A DNA stretch of 64,000 nt from Psychrobacter sp. JCM 18900 (GTDB lineage: Bacteria > Pseudomonadota > Gammaproteobacteria > Pseudomonadales > Moraxellaceae): NCBI RefSeq assembly GCF_904846625.1, contig NZ_CAJHBL010000001.1, positions 186,001 to 250,000 of the forward strand, read 5' to 3'. A program made the translations under genes and the position numbers. Below the pieces are notes generated by a model, which was given only the letters and a program-made list of their open reading frames with translations, did not search any database and was not told the origin of the DNA. This document shows positions 46,405-56,154 of this stretch, one piece after another; position 1 is the stretch's first letter; every line of letters begins with the position of its first letter.

Positions 46405-46485
46405 GAGCTTTGAGCTGTAAAAGTCTGAATTATAAGAGCTGAGTTGTAAGAGCTTTGAGGCAGAAAGACTTTGAATGATAAGGGC
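46393..46485 (+). repeat. Six degenerate 14-16 bp tandem copies of the nrdB 3' end
   Basis: Units start at about 46393, 46409, 46425, 46440, 46454 and 46470. They follow the pattern TTTGAATTGTAAGAGC, where the first unit is the end of nrdB with its stop. Later units keep TTTGA(A/G) and TAAGAGC-like parts. Most retain an in-frame-type TAA. Confidence 0.8.
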
Positions 46486-46488
46486 TTA

Positions 46489-46525
46489 AGCGGTAAAAAT
46501 TTTAAATTATAAAATTTTTACCGCT
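46489..46525. terminator. Large AT-rich hairpin after nrdB
   Basis: Arms 46489-46504 and 46510-46525 are perfectly complementary (16 bp) around a five-base loop. The right arm includes five T residues. It separates nrdB from the ferredoxin gene and may attenuate read-through. Confidence 0.75.
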
Positions 46526-46590
46526 GTAATCATCTTATGGGTTAATAGTAGGGATAGCAGTAGCACAGACATATCCCAATAGGATTCACG

Positions 46591-46860
46591 ATGACTTGGG
46601 TAATGACCAGTAAAAAGCAGTTCTATCTACACGATGACGAGAGTCTGCTAGATGGATTGCTACGCACCGGACACGAGGTAAACTATCAATGCCGCGAAGG
46701 CTATTGTGGTAGTTGCCGAGTCAAGCGTATTGCTAGCTCGCATACAGTCGATTATCCATTTGACCCACTGGCGATGATTGAAGAAGATGAAATCCTGCCC
46801 TGCTGTTGCCGTGTACAAGGTGTCATCTACATCAATCATGATCCGATTGAAAAGTTATAG
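46591..46860 (+). CDS. yfaE: 2Fe-2S ferredoxin YfaE-like (NrdB cofactor maintenance)
   Basis: The 89-residue plant-type [2Fe-2S] ferredoxin has the cluster motif CREGYCGSCRVK near residue 38 and the fourth cysteine within ILPCCCRVQG near 72. In E. coli YfaE, encoded next to nrdAB, supplies electrons to rebuild the NrdB diferric-tyrosyl cofactor. The location right after nrdB supports the same role. AGGAT lies before the ATG. Confidence 0.9.
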   Translation: MTWVMTSKKQFYLHDDESLLDGLLRTGHEVNYQCREGYCGSCRVKRIASSHTVDYPFDPLAMIEEDEILPCCCRVQGVIYINHDPIEKL

Positions 46861-46944
46861 CAGGGTTATAGGCTTAATGACTATGAATAGAGGGTTATAT
46901 ATAGATAAAGATAGCCTTCTAGTTTCAGAAAAATCAGCTCCAAC

Positions 46945-46981
46945 AAAAAGCGCGCTCCTTTAAATAAGGAGCGCGCTTTTT
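46945..46981. terminator. Bidirectional terminator ferredoxin / protease
   Basis: A 16-bp perfect stem (46945-46960 with 46966-46981) has a GCGCGCTCC core and A/T runs at both sides. It lies between convergent genes. Confidence 0.95.
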
Positions 46982-47058
46982 TATGCTATCAGCTAAATGC
47001 ATGTACTGTCTCATACATACATTATGAGTCAGCACATAGTGGTAACAGTAACTACGAC

Positions 47059-48384
47059 TTATTGCGACGCGGCATCTTGTTCAAACAGTTTCATCAGCTC
47101 CTCACGCATACGATCACGCTCTGCCTTTGACATCATCGGCGTTTCTTCATCGCCTTGAATGTTTGGTTGCTCCATTCCACCCATGCTCTCATTTTGTAGT
47201 ACAACAGGACGCTCAAGTGGTTCTTGTGCTGGACGCTCTTCTAGCGTGATTTTTACTTGGGCGTTTTTACCTTGACGTAGTATCTGCGCATCCAGTTCAG
47301 TATTTGGTGGCTTACGAGCAACATACTGAATCAAGGTATTGGCATCTGTCATCTCGACATCGTCGATGGTTAGGACGATATCACCGACGCGTAGACCACT
47401 TTTTGCCGCTGGACTATTATCAATGACGTTTAGTACCTCTACGCCTGTTGATGTCTCTAGCTGCGTTGGATCACGTAGCTGTGACTGAATCTCGATACCC
47501 AACCAGCCACGACTGACACGGCCGTCTTTAATCAAGGCATTCATCACCTGCTCAACCAGTGCTGTTGGAATCGCAAAGCCAATACCCATCGAGCCACCAG
47601 AGCGCGAGAATATGACGGTGTTGATACCGACTAGCTCGCCATGAGCATCGACCAGTGCGCCGCCTGAGTTACCCGGATTAATCGCCGCATCAGTCTGGAT
47701 AAAGTCTTCAAACTTATTAACGCCCAGTCCAGTACGACCAGTCGCTGAGATAATCCCCTGCGTCACTGTCTGACCTACGCCAAATGGATTACCAATTGCT
47801 AGCGCCAAATCGCCCACACGAATCGGATCTTCGCGGAAGCCAAGTGGCGTCAGCCCTGTCATATCGACCTTGATCACAGCTAGGTCACTATCAGGATCTG
47901 TGCCGATGATTCTAGCACGGCTCTTACGACCATCATTAAACGCGACTGTGATCTCATCGGCCTTTTCGATCACATGGGCATTGGTCACGATATAGCCATC
48001 TTCTGATACGATCACACCAGAGCCTAAATTGGTATTGCCCTGCTCTTGTGATGGGCCACCATGATATTCAAAAAACCGGCGCAGTACGGGATCATCCATA
48101 TAAGGATGCTCGGTCATCGTTTGTGTCGTATAGATATTGACTACAGACTGCGACGCACGCGCCACCGCATTATGATAAGAAGAGATAGGCGCTGGCGTGT
48201 CCGACACTGGTTCTGCTGCTTGCTGCTCAGCAGGCGGGGTTCTCGGCGGCTCCCATGTGGCCTCCGACGTCGACTTCATACTCGTGAACAACCAGATAAA
48301 CGCTGCCAACACTAGCAGCAATAAGACCCAAGGTAACCATTTTAATAAAGACGCCTTGTTATTGGTGTTCCGGGATGACGACAT
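47059..48384 (-). CDS. Membrane-anchored serine protease, DegS/HtrA family
   Basis: The 441-residue protein has an N-terminal membrane anchor (about 14-36, WLPWVLLLLVLAAFIWLF), a trypsin-like domain and one PDZ domain (about 290-385). Catalytic residues are visible: His in TNAHVI near 136, Asp in DPDSDLAVIKVD near 168, and Ser in INPGNSGGALVD near 243. One PDZ plus an anchor is the DegS layout, the protease that starts RseA cleavage in the sigma-E response. Compared with DegS (about 355) it has an additional Pro/Glu/Met-rich C-terminus of about 55 residues. No rseA or rpoE gene is near. Confidence 0.9.
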   Translation of the reverse strand: MSSSRNTNNKASLLKWLPWVLLLLVLAAFIWLFTSMKSTSEATWEPPRTPPAEQQAAEPVSDTPAPISSYHNAVARASQSVVNIYTTQTMTEHPYMDDPVLRRFFEYHGGPSQEQGNTNLGSGVIVSEDGYIVTNAHVIEKADEITVAFNDGRKSRARIIGTDPDSDLAVIKVDMTGLTPLGFREDPIRVGDLALAIGNPFGVGQTVTQGIISATGRTGLGVNKFEDFIQTDAAINPGNSGGALVDAHGELVGINTVIFSRSGGSMGIGFAIPTALVEQVMNALIKDGRVSRGWLGIEIQSQLRDPTQLETSTGVEVLNVIDNSPAAKSGLRVGDIVLTIDDVEMTDANTLIQYVARKPPNTELDAQILRQGKNAQVKITLEERPAQEPLERPVVLQNESMGGMEQPNIQGDEETPMMSKAERDRMREELMKLFEQDAASQ

Positions 48385-48764
48385 ATAAAACCTCTATAAA
48401 TTTATTGCAAACAGACAGTGAAAAACAAAGTGAGATAATAGCGACCGCTTAGCTAATATTGACTCATTCATCGGATGGTCGAATGCTATACAGCTAGGCA
48501 GACTCACGTGTATAAATTATAACCGCAATACCAGTAAATAGTAACGTATCGTGTACCATTTCAGTTATCTAGCTTGTCTGCTTGCTTACAACGGCATGTT
48601 AAAATAGCTTTTACGATACTCGACACTTCAGCATTTCGAGAATTGAACATAAAGTCAAAAGAGCAAAACCAAACACTCTCAAACATGACAGATAATACAT
48701 AATTTTTGCTTAATTAATCTATAGCACCTTACGACATACATTTTATTGATGACAGGAAAACATA
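48385..48764. other. Divergent region protease / Nif3 gene
   Basis: This stretch of 380 bases shows no gene and no distinct hairpin. Divergent promoters are expected. Confidence 0.45.
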
Positions 48765-49589
48765 ATGACTGCAAATCATACGACAGCTGAATCCAATACT
48801 CAAAGCATCAGCGCTCAGGCGTTGACACAGTTCTGTGACGACTACTTATCTACCAGCGCGTTTAAAGACTATGCGCCAAATGGCCTACAAGTCGATGGTG
48901 GACAACCGATTCAACGTATTGTCACTGGTGTCACTGCTTGTGAAGCCCTAATTGATGCTGCGATCGCTGACAATGCCGATGCGATTATGGTGCATCATGG
49001 ATACTTCTGGAAAGGCGAACCTGCACCGCTCACTGGGATGAAAGGTCGACGCGTGCGCAAACTGATGCAACACGGTATCTCTATGATTGGTTATCATCTA
49101 CCGCTTGATGCACACCCAATCTCTGGCAACAACGCAAAACTTGCTGACATGCTCGGCATGACGATTATTGGTGCGCTCTATCCTACCGAATCCCATCCTG
49201 TTGGCAATATCGCCACTTGCACACCGCAAACTGCTGACGATCTCATTGCAACCATTACTCAGGCCTTAGGTCGCGCGCCATTACATATCTCAGCTGAGTA
49301 TCATGCAGACGCTTCTGCTCAGACGAGTAGCAGGTTGATCGAACGTGTGGGTATATGTACGGGCGGTGCGCAGGATATGATTGAGCAGGCTGCTACTATG
49401 GGCTGTGATGTGTTTATCTCAGGTGAGATATCTGAGCGTACTACGCATAGCGCGCGTGAGCTTGGGATTGACTATTTTGCTTGTGGTCATCATGCAACGG
49501 AGCGTGGCGGTATTCAAGCGTTAGGAGAGATAGTCGCTCAAAAATTTGGCCTACCAGTTACCTTTATCGATATCGAAAACCCAGCATAA
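48765..49589 (+). CDS. Nif3/YbgI-family dinuclear metal protein (GTP cyclohydrolase 1 type 2 homologue)
   Basis: The 274-residue protein of the Nif3-like family forms hexameric rings with a two-metal site. Metal ligands are in MVHHGYFWKG near residue 76, HLPLDAHP near 115, and CGHHATERGGIQALGE near 244. The biochemical role is not settled. Some members were annotated as GTP cyclohydrolase 1 type 2 without strong support. It is a single-gene unit with the ribosome binding site GACAGGAAA. Confidence 0.9.
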   Translation: MTANHTTAESNTQSISAQALTQFCDDYLSTSAFKDYAPNGLQVDGGQPIQRIVTGVTACEALIDAAIADNADAIMVHHGYFWKGEPAPLTGMKGRRVRKLMQHGISMIGYHLPLDAHPISGNNAKLADMLGMTIIGALYPTESHPVGNIATCTPQTADDLIATITQALGRAPLHISAEYHADASAQTSSRLIERVGICTGGAQDMIEQAATMGCDVFISGEISERTTHSARELGIDYFACGHHATERGGIQALGEIVAQKFGLPVTFIDIENPA

Positions 49590-49667
49590 AGTAGCTACTT
49601 AAAAAACTAGTTTAAATAATTGTCATTGATAGAGAAAAACTTGTAAAGAAAACGATAGTTTAAAAGC

Positions 49668-49721
49668 CAAACTAGACTTGTTAACAGCTATAGTCACACC
49701 ATAAGCATAAAGTCTAGTTTG
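49668..49721. repeat. Inverted repeat CAAACTAGACTT / AAGTCTAGTTTG
   Basis: Perfect 12-bp arms surround a 30-base loop, 79 bases after the Nif3 gene. It could be a transcription terminator or part of an undefined element. Confidence 0.6.
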
Positions 49722-50539
49722 ACTACTATTTGAACTTTGTTATTCTATTTTTGATTATTATGTACCAAATATCTGGAAAATTAACCGTTTATATCTCAAT
49801 TGTTAAGTTTTATCGCTTTTTTCTTAACTCCACTTGAATAATGCAATTAGTAACCGCATATTACTACCCGTAAGAAAGAACGTTTTGTCATGAAACTTCC
49901 CATTATTACAGCTTCCGGTTATGGCACTAAAATAATGCTGGTAGTTGTTTAAGACTTTATCATGCTATATCAGCGATAAGATTTTAAGCCGCTACCCATT
50001 GAAATACTATGTTTGCACTATATATGTTAGCGATATGGTATTTTTTATTTTTGGTGTCGCGATGACGGTATGACATAGTCAGTTTGATAGACCGCTATAA
50101 ACTATCAATCTTGGTTATTTTGCTTACCCTCATTGCTGGACAAACAACTTTAGTAGCCAGCTATCCTATTACTAGTAACTTAATATTAGTGATTCAAAGT
50201 ATAGCCAGCCATCAAAGTTAGCATAGTTAAAACAGATGAATGTATTTGCCTCATTAGCAAAACCTTACATCAATGTTTCAAGCTATGTTTTTGTCTCAAT
50301 AACTTAATCATGACCTTACCTATGTTTGATATATAGTTGTTTGGCCACTAGCCATATTTAGTTATCGATGAAGGAATCATCTGATTTATATCCTTCGCGT
50401 CGTTGTGCGTTCAGTATTTTAAACCAGTACTTATAAGCACGGTTTAGAACATTTTTATGACATATCGATAGCTGGCTGACGACAAACTATCCCACTAACT
50501 CTTAGAGAGAGTACGCTAGTGGCGCTATAATCAAACAAG

Positions 50540-50577
50540 ATAGAGTGGCATTTATCCTATTAAAAATGCCGCTCTAT
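50540..50577. terminator. Orphan hairpin resembling a terminator
   Basis: ATAGAGTGGCATTT pairs with AAATGCCGCTCTAT (14 bp, one G-U pair, ten-base loop). No annotated gene ends near it, so it may close an unrecognised transcript. Confidence 0.45.
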
Positions 50578-50669
50578 TTAAGACACGATATCGATATATG
50601 TCAATATTATGCATATATATTTATACGTGTTTTTGCGGTAAGAAGGATGGCTAAAATCAGGAGACATCC

Positions 50670-51878
50670 ATGCAGCGTATTACTTATCGTGTAAAAGTAT
50701 CTGCGCAAGGGGCCAAACGCCGTATTTCTTATTTACTGCGTCCATCTAAACGCCTACTAAACACCAAAAGTAACATCGTTTCATCCGTTACCCCTATTGC
50801 GTTTAATCGTTTTGCCAGAACCAAGAAGCTGGCACAAATCTCTAGCATCGCTCTACTCTCGTTGCCCGCTGAGAGTTTGACGACCATGAACACATCGGTA
50901 CCAGCCTATGACAATGTCATGCTGGAAAACACCTTGACCATTGCTGCGGTACCAGGCGATAGCACTTACTTTGCTACCGATGGCTTCCAACATGGTTTTG
51001 GGTTTGATCTGGTGCGCACTTATGCCGACGAGCTCGGTGTCGATATCAATCTAAAAGCCTACGCCAGTGAAGAAGCGGCGCTAAAAGCATTAAGAACCGG
51101 CAACGCTGACATGGCGTTGACTACGGCTAGCACCAAGCTAAAAAGCCAGCTGAACCTATCGTCTATCAATGTCAGCTGCGGTTATGACTCTAGTCTGACT
51201 AAAAATGGTCTACATCCTAAGGTAAGTTGGACGTTCAGCTCATCCAATGACCCACTATCAAGAAAGGCCAGTTACTTTTTGTGCGACAGCATCAAGCTAC
51301 AAAACACACAGAAACTTGCCGCGTTCTACAATCAAAACTTGCTTAAAGATGCCTATAGTCAGGATCATTTCCAAAGAACGTTGACGGAAAAGTTACCGGA
51401 CTATCAATCTTCATTTGAAGAGCAAGCACGCAATTATAATCATGATTGGGAACTATTGGTCGCGATGGGTTATCAAGAATCACATCTTGATGCCAACGCT
51501 GTCTCGCCGACTGGCGTACGCGGGTTAATGATGCTGACCAACAACACTGCAAAAGCGATGGGCGTCTCAGACCGTGTCGATCCTTACCAAAGCATTGGTG
51601 GCGGTGCACGCTATCTAGAGCAAGTGAAAGCGGACTTCTCTGACGTGCCAAAAACTGACCGTATCTGGTTTGCCCTTGCAGGTTATAACATGGGTCCCAA
51701 TGCGGTAAAAAGAATCCAACGTGAACTACGAGCTCAAGGTATCGATGATAAGAGCTGGGCGAATGTCTATGCTTATTTAGCAGATAATAGAGCGTCGAAT
51801 AGCCGTTATGGTCAAGCCATGCATTATGTCAGTAATATCAGAAGCTATCTTGAGACTATTAAAACTCAGACGGTCTAG
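50670..51878 (+). CDS. MltF-like lytic transglycosylase with shortened periplasmic binding domain
   Basis: The 402-residue protein combines a bacterial extracellular solute-binding-like segment (about 90-215) with a C-terminal SLT transglycosylase domain (about 262-385). The first segment includes NTLTIAAVPGDSTYFATDG and EEAALKALRTGNADMALTTA. The SLT catalytic glutamate lies in MGYQESHLD near residue 270, followed by PTGVRGLMMLT and YNMGPNAVKRI. This is the MltF order, but the first domain is about 100 residues shorter than usual. The N-terminus is basic, with only a short hydrophobic stretch near 55-70 and no clear lipobox, so export is uncertain. AGGAGA supports the start. Confidence 0.78.
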   Translation: MQRITYRVKVSAQGAKRRISYLLRPSKRLLNTKSNIVSSVTPIAFNRFARTKKLAQISSIALLSLPAESLTTMNTSVPAYDNVMLENTLTIAAVPGDSTYFATDGFQHGFGFDLVRTYADELGVDINLKAYASEEAALKALRTGNADMALTTASTKLKSQLNLSSINVSCGYDSSLTKNGLHPKVSWTFSSSNDPLSRKASYFLCDSIKLQNTQKLAAFYNQNLLKDAYSQDHFQRTLTEKLPDYQSSFEEQARNYNHDWELLVAMGYQESHLDANAVSPTGVRGLMMLTNNTAKAMGVSDRVDPYQSIGGGARYLEQVKADFSDVPKTDRIWFALAGYNMGPNAVKRIQRELRAQGIDDKSWANVYAYLADNRASNSRYGQAMHYVSNIRSYLETIKTQTV

Positions 51879-51940
51879 TTTGTAGCTATTACTAGGCGGT
51901 TTGCAAGCTAAACCTTCACAGTTATTTATTCTTGTTAAAT

Positions 51941-51974
51941 AAAAAAGCTGCTCTTATAAAGAGCAGCTTTTTTT
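51941..51974. terminator. Bidirectional terminator between the two transglycosylase genes
   Basis: Arms 51941-51955 and 51959-51973 form a 15-bp stem including A/T runs, with a GCTGCTCTT core. The flanking genes converge. Confidence 0.95.
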
Positions 51975-52042
51975 GTGCGATACGATTAACAGTCAATATT
52001 AATGACGCCTTGTTTAAACGGTATCCATTAATATTTTATTCA

Positions 52043-55030
52043 TTAGCGATTTGGAACTGTCAGACGCTGACCACGCTGCAACATCGTATCAGCGGCAATA
52101 TTGTTCATATCAGCCAGCTCTTGTGTTGATACGCCATATTTACGTGCTAGACCAATCAAGCTATCGCCCGAACCAACCGTGTAGCTTACTGTCGCTTTTG
52201 GTACTTTAAGCGTTTGGCCGCGTTGTAGCTGAGCATTGGTCGCTAGATCATTGGTCGCTGCTAAGTCCTCTACTGAGATGCCAAACTGACGTGCTAAAGC
52301 AATTAAGCCATCACCAGATTTAACTTTGTAGTTTTCAGTATTACCTAATTTCGTACCACTGCTTGCTGAGCTACTACTGTTACTACTAGCAGAGCTGCTG
52401 CTTTGGCTGCTACTAGATGGACTTGCAACACTGCCGCTAGCAGGAATAGTGATAGTACGGCCCAGTATCAGATTCGAGTTGGTATTCAAGTTATTTGCTG
52501 ATGCCAAATCACTTAAGCCAATATTGTAACGTTTGGCGACACCCGTTAATGTATCACCTGATTTTACTTTGTAGCTGACCGCTTTGTCATTCAACTGACG
52601 ATCGACCAATTCTTTAGAAGCAGGTACTTTAATCGTTTGACCACGTTGCAAGCGAGCTTTTGCATCAAAGTTGCTATTTACTGCAGCCAGCTCCGTTGCA
52701 CTCACTCCGATGCTGTTCGCAATACCAATCAGCGTATCACCTGACTTTACTTTGTAATTGGTGGTCGCGACTGAGCTTGAGCTGTTACTACTAGCACTTG
52801 TCGTGCTTGCAGCATCAAAATCAACACTGGCTGGCACTTTAAGCGTCTGACCAACATACAGCGAACTTGTGCTGTTAATACCATTTAGACTGGCTAAAGT
52901 ATCTGTCGACACATTGAATTGACGTGCCAATGCAATTAAGCCATCTCCTGCTTTTACTTTATAGTTTTTGGTCGCAGTGCTTGATTTACTCGGCTTGGTA
53001 GAAGGCGCTGCAGGTGTCGTCGCCGGTGCAGTTACTTTACCCGGTATGAGCCATAATTTTTGACCTCTAAGCAGATCAGCACGGCTGCTCAGGTTATTAT
53101 AACTGGCTAGCTGAGTGACCGATAAGCCAAAACGATTGGCCGTACCAATGAGCGTATCACCACCTTGTACAACATAACTATCAGGCTGACTAGCGGCGGC
53201 GTTGTTAGCAGTACTCAATGGCTCGATAGTCTTGGCATTATATAGATATAACGTACTGCCAGAGAGCAGATTGGCACTGGCATCTATCTGGTTCCATTCT
53301 GCGATATCACGCCAGCTGACCCCTGCTCGACTCGCAATGTTCGAAAGCGTATCGCCACGTTTTACCGTATAAGTGGTACGCGTGCCTTGTGGTTTTGGCT
53401 TACTTACCGAGGTTTTGGCAAAGCTAAGTTTTTTCTCTGCGCCGCTCGCTTCTAAGATAGACTGCTGCGTCTGTACGGCTGATAGATTAATGTTGCCATC
53501 AGCATTGATGACATTGGTCTCAGAAGTATTTCTACGGATTTGATTGGCGATGAAATCACGCTCTTCTTTGCTAAGCGGTGGCTCTTGGACAATCGTATTG
53601 TTCTGAGTAATCTGAGCTGAGGTGGTCGGTAAGCTGTTACTGCTCTTAAGCTCAGCATTGATTTTGTTAGTCTCTGCGGTGGTCAGCGGTGGCTCAGTAC
53701 GAGCTGAGGAATTGCCGCTGTATACCGAACTGCTAGTCGGTGTCGCAGATGGTGAGATATAGCTTGTAGTCTGCTGCGGTACACTTGCGCTAGCGGCATA
53801 ATCAGCCAATGCACTACCAGTCGATGGCAGAGATGAGGCAGTATATGGTTTGTTATTGTAACTTGGCGTAGTCGCTGTCGTACTTGAGCTACTTGCATTG
53901 TTTGAAGCGAGCACATTGCCTGTACCGTTACCTCTGAGCCCACTTAGTTTGGCATCGGCATTAAGGCTGACGTCGTTTGGAATGATGATACGCTGTGGAC
54001 CTGAAGAATCAACACGGCCTGATGTCAGTGCAGTATTTAGACGCTCTAGCTCATCGTAGCTAACGCCAGTCAACTGCGATACTTCTGCCAAGCTCACACC
54101 ATAGTTAACAGGTACACTGCGGAAATGCTGACGGTTAGCGATAGCTGGTAGATATACACCATACTGCTCAGGCTTAGCGACGATTTCGGCTACAGCTAAG
54201 AAACGCGGCACATAGTTCATCGTTTCAGTCGGTAATTGAAGTGACCAGTAATCTGTTGGTAGTCCGCGCGCTGCATTGGCATCGATTGCTTTCTGTACAC
54301 GGCCAGGGCCAGCGTTATAAGCAGCCAATGCTAGCTCCCAACTACCAAACTGGTTGTGCAGTGCTGTCAAGAAGTCATAGGCAGCACGTGTCGATTCGAT
54401 AACATCGCGGCGACCATCGTAAGTACTGCTTTGGTTCAAGCCGTAGATACGGCCTGTACTCGGGATAAACTGCCATAAGCCTGCAGCTGCCGCACTACTC
54501 GTACCACTTGGATCGTAAGAGCTTTCGATAACCGGTAGCAAGGCAAGCTCTGTTGGGATGTTGCGACGCTCTGCCTCTCGTACCGTATGATAGATATAAC
54601 GACTGGCACGTGCAGTTAGGCGATTTAGATAATCCTGTCTACTGGTAAACCAACTTTTTTGACCTTCAATACGCTGATTATAGATTGGCTTACCACCATT
54701 CATGCGGTAGCCTGCGCGTAGACGATTCCACAAATCACCATATTGCTGAATAGCAAGTTGGTTACCTTCTACCATGGTCATGTCAGTGGCTTCTAACAAG
54801 TCAGCCAACTCATCCAAACTCTCTGCATCTAAAAACGCAGTTGAGTAGTCTGCACTACCTGTATTAGCCCCTTGATTGGCAGGACTTTTGGTGATGACAG
54901 ATGAGCTATTGGTCGCACCTTTGTTTTTTACCGCTGATGTATTGCTACACGCACTAATCAGTAAAGTGGATACCGCAAGCGTCAATGGCAACGCAATAAA
55001 TGAGCGAGAGTGTGATAGCACAGTAGACAT
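52043..55030 (-). CDS. mltD: MltD-like membrane-bound lytic transglycosylase with seven LysM repeats
   Basis: This 995-residue exported murein transglycosylase has a lipoprotein signal ending LLISACSN (cysteine near 28). An SLT domain follows at about 155-275, with LALLPVIESSYDPSGTSSAA (catalytic Glu) and WELALAAYNAGPGRVQ. A Ser/Thr/Ala/Asn-rich linker covers about 360-555. Seven LysM peptidoglycan-binding repeats, recognisable by VKSGDTLIGIA and RGQTLKVP-type ends, fill about 555-995. E. coli MltD is 452 residues with fewer LysM units, so this is an expanded version. The LysM units are separated by Ser-rich spacers, and several are near-identical in their opening. Confidence 0.92.
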   Translation of the reverse strand: MSTVLSHSRSFIALPLTLAVSTLLISACSNTSAVKNKGATNSSSVITKSPANQGANTGSADYSTAFLDAESLDELADLLEATDMTMVEGNQLAIQQYGDLWNRLRAGYRMNGGKPIYNQRIEGQKSWFTSRQDYLNRLTARASRYIYHTVREAERRNIPTELALLPVIESSYDPSGTSSAAAAGLWQFIPSTGRIYGLNQSSTYDGRRDVIESTRAAYDFLTALHNQFGSWELALAAYNAGPGRVQKAIDANAARGLPTDYWSLQLPTETMNYVPRFLAVAEIVAKPEQYGVYLPAIANRQHFRSVPVNYGVSLAEVSQLTGVSYDELERLNTALTSGRVDSSGPQRIIIPNDVSLNADAKLSGLRGNGTGNVLASNNASSSSTTATTPSYNNKPYTASSLPSTGSALADYAASASVPQQTTSYISPSATPTSSSVYSGNSSARTEPPLTTAETNKINAELKSSNSLPTTSAQITQNNTIVQEPPLSKEERDFIANQIRRNTSETNVINADGNINLSAVQTQQSILEASGAEKKLSFAKTSVSKPKPQGTRTTYTVKRGDTLSNIASRAGVSWRDIAEWNQIDASANLLSGSTLYLYNAKTIEPLSTANNAAASQPDSYVVQGGDTLIGTANRFGLSVTQLASYNNLSSRADLLRGQKLWLIPGKVTAPATTPAAPSTKPSKSSTATKNYKVKAGDGLIALARQFNVSTDTLASLNGINSTSSLYVGQTLKVPASVDFDAASTTSASSNSSSSVATTNYKVKSGDTLIGIANSIGVSATELAAVNSNFDAKARLQRGQTIKVPASKELVDRQLNDKAVSYKVKSGDTLTGVAKRYNIGLSDLASANNLNTNSNLILGRTITIPASGSVASPSSSSQSSSSASSNSSSSASSGTKLGNTENYKVKSGDGLIALARQFGISVEDLAATNDLATNAQLQRGQTLKVPKATVSYTVGSGDSLIGLARKYGVSTQELADMNNIAADTMLQRGQRLTVPNR

Positions 55031-55275
55031 GATATTGGAGGTTTCCTAACGACAGAAATTAATAAGATAAAGTTGATGGATAGTATAGTATGCAATGTAA
55101 AGCAAAGACTAGCCTAATATAAAAGATAATAATAGACGCTCAAGTAGCCTATAAAACTAAGTAATGACTATTATTATCCAGCTAAGACTTTTTATAGGTC
55201 AAAATCGCAGCTAGCTCAATCAGCTATTGTCTATGTTACCTATTGTATTTTGAGTCTTACTTGCTCGATGATGAC

Positions 55276-55770
55276 TTAATTAATAGCCACCTGAGACACT
55301 GCACGCAAGAGCACTGCATTACCAGTAGATAAGGTCAAGGTCACACGAGATGTGGTGACAAATGATACTTGCTGACCATTTTTTACCCAGCTTTCATTGG
55401 TCGTCACATTGGCTTTGGCTTGTGAACCAGTAATAACCACGTTGTCTACCGAAATATCATAGCGATAATTAGACGTATCATTCCAACTGTTTTGCAGCAG
55501 CTTTAAATACGCATCTTTATCTAAACTGGTAGATTTACCTTTTCTAGATAAAGAAATAAGCGCGTCATCTGACACAAGGCGCGATACCTGATTGATACTT
55601 TGGCTATTCGCTGATGCTTTCATTGCGGCGGCATAGTTCTGTACCAAATCTTCGGTCATAGTAGCCGCTTGTGCATTGATACTGATGGTGCTGGCTACTG
55701 CTACAATTGCAGTGATGCTGGCGCTTTTCACCAATAGAGCTAATAGCCTATTTCCCAATAATTTTTTCAT
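55276..55770 (-). CDS. Secreted NTF2-like protein of unknown function
   Basis: I placed the start at 55770 because AAGGA lies six bases upstream of that ATG and it gives a clean signal peptide (MKKLLGNRLLALLVK, cleavage after INAQA near residue 34). An in-frame start 12 codons upstream is less likely. The mature part of about 130 residues has alpha-helix then beta-strand periodicity (LVQNYAAAMKASANSQSINQ, then YRYDISVDNVVITGSQAKAN and FVTTSRVTLTLS), resembling the NTF2/SnoaL fold. No catalytic residues can be assigned. It is alone between two transcripts. Confidence 0.7.
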   Translation of the reverse strand: MKKLLGNRLLALLVKSASITAIVAVASTISINAQAATMTEDLVQNYAAAMKASANSQSINQVSRLVSDDALISLSRKGKSTSLDKDAYLKLLQNSWNDTSNYRYDISVDNVVITGSQAKANVTTNESWVKNGQQVSFVTTSRVTLTLSTGNAVLLRAVSQVAIN

Positions 55771-56154
55771 GATAATCCTTAGCGATATTTTTTTCGTTAG
55801 TGTCATATAGTGACGATTAACGCTCTTTTATCATTTATTTTGGCAGTGTATCTGTATAGATATATCTATATAAGTATACTCATATCATATGCCGAGCCTA
55901 TCATCGAATTCTCACAGCCATGTGACACCCTGTGTAATTATTGCGAATAGAAACCCAAGCTATCAAATCAAATGTTCTTAACATTTTATGCTGTAAATTC
56001 TAGCTCAAACGGTTAGATGCTTTGTAGCTCTAGCTTGATAGTCAGCCCATAATGAGCTGACCATTTTTAAACCATCAATCTTTAGAACCGTCAATACTAT
56101 GGTTAAGCTATCAACGCTAGAGTTTGGCTTCATTAGGGCATAGTTAAGGTTTCG
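55771..56154. other. Intergenic region secreted protein / CBS membrane protein
   Basis: This stretch of 384 AT-rich bases shows no gene. TATATCTATATA-type runs near 55858-55875 may be promoter elements of the secreted protein gene. Confidence 0.4.

Larger units (their letters stand above)
49590..50669. other. 1.08-kb gap without a convincing gene
   Basis: This is the longest gene-free stretch of the window. It is AT-rich with only very short frames. It contains a 12-bp inverted repeat with a 30-base loop (49668-49679 with 49710-49721) and a 14-bp hairpin (50540-50553 with 50564-50577) just before the next gene's upstream region. No known RNA family is recognisable by eye. Confidence 0.5.

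Noticed and set aside
50010..50066. 18-codon hydrophobic peptide (MFALYMLAIWYFLFLVSR)
   Set aside because: It could be a toxin-like small membrane peptide, but no ribosome binding site or antisense RNA signal is visible.
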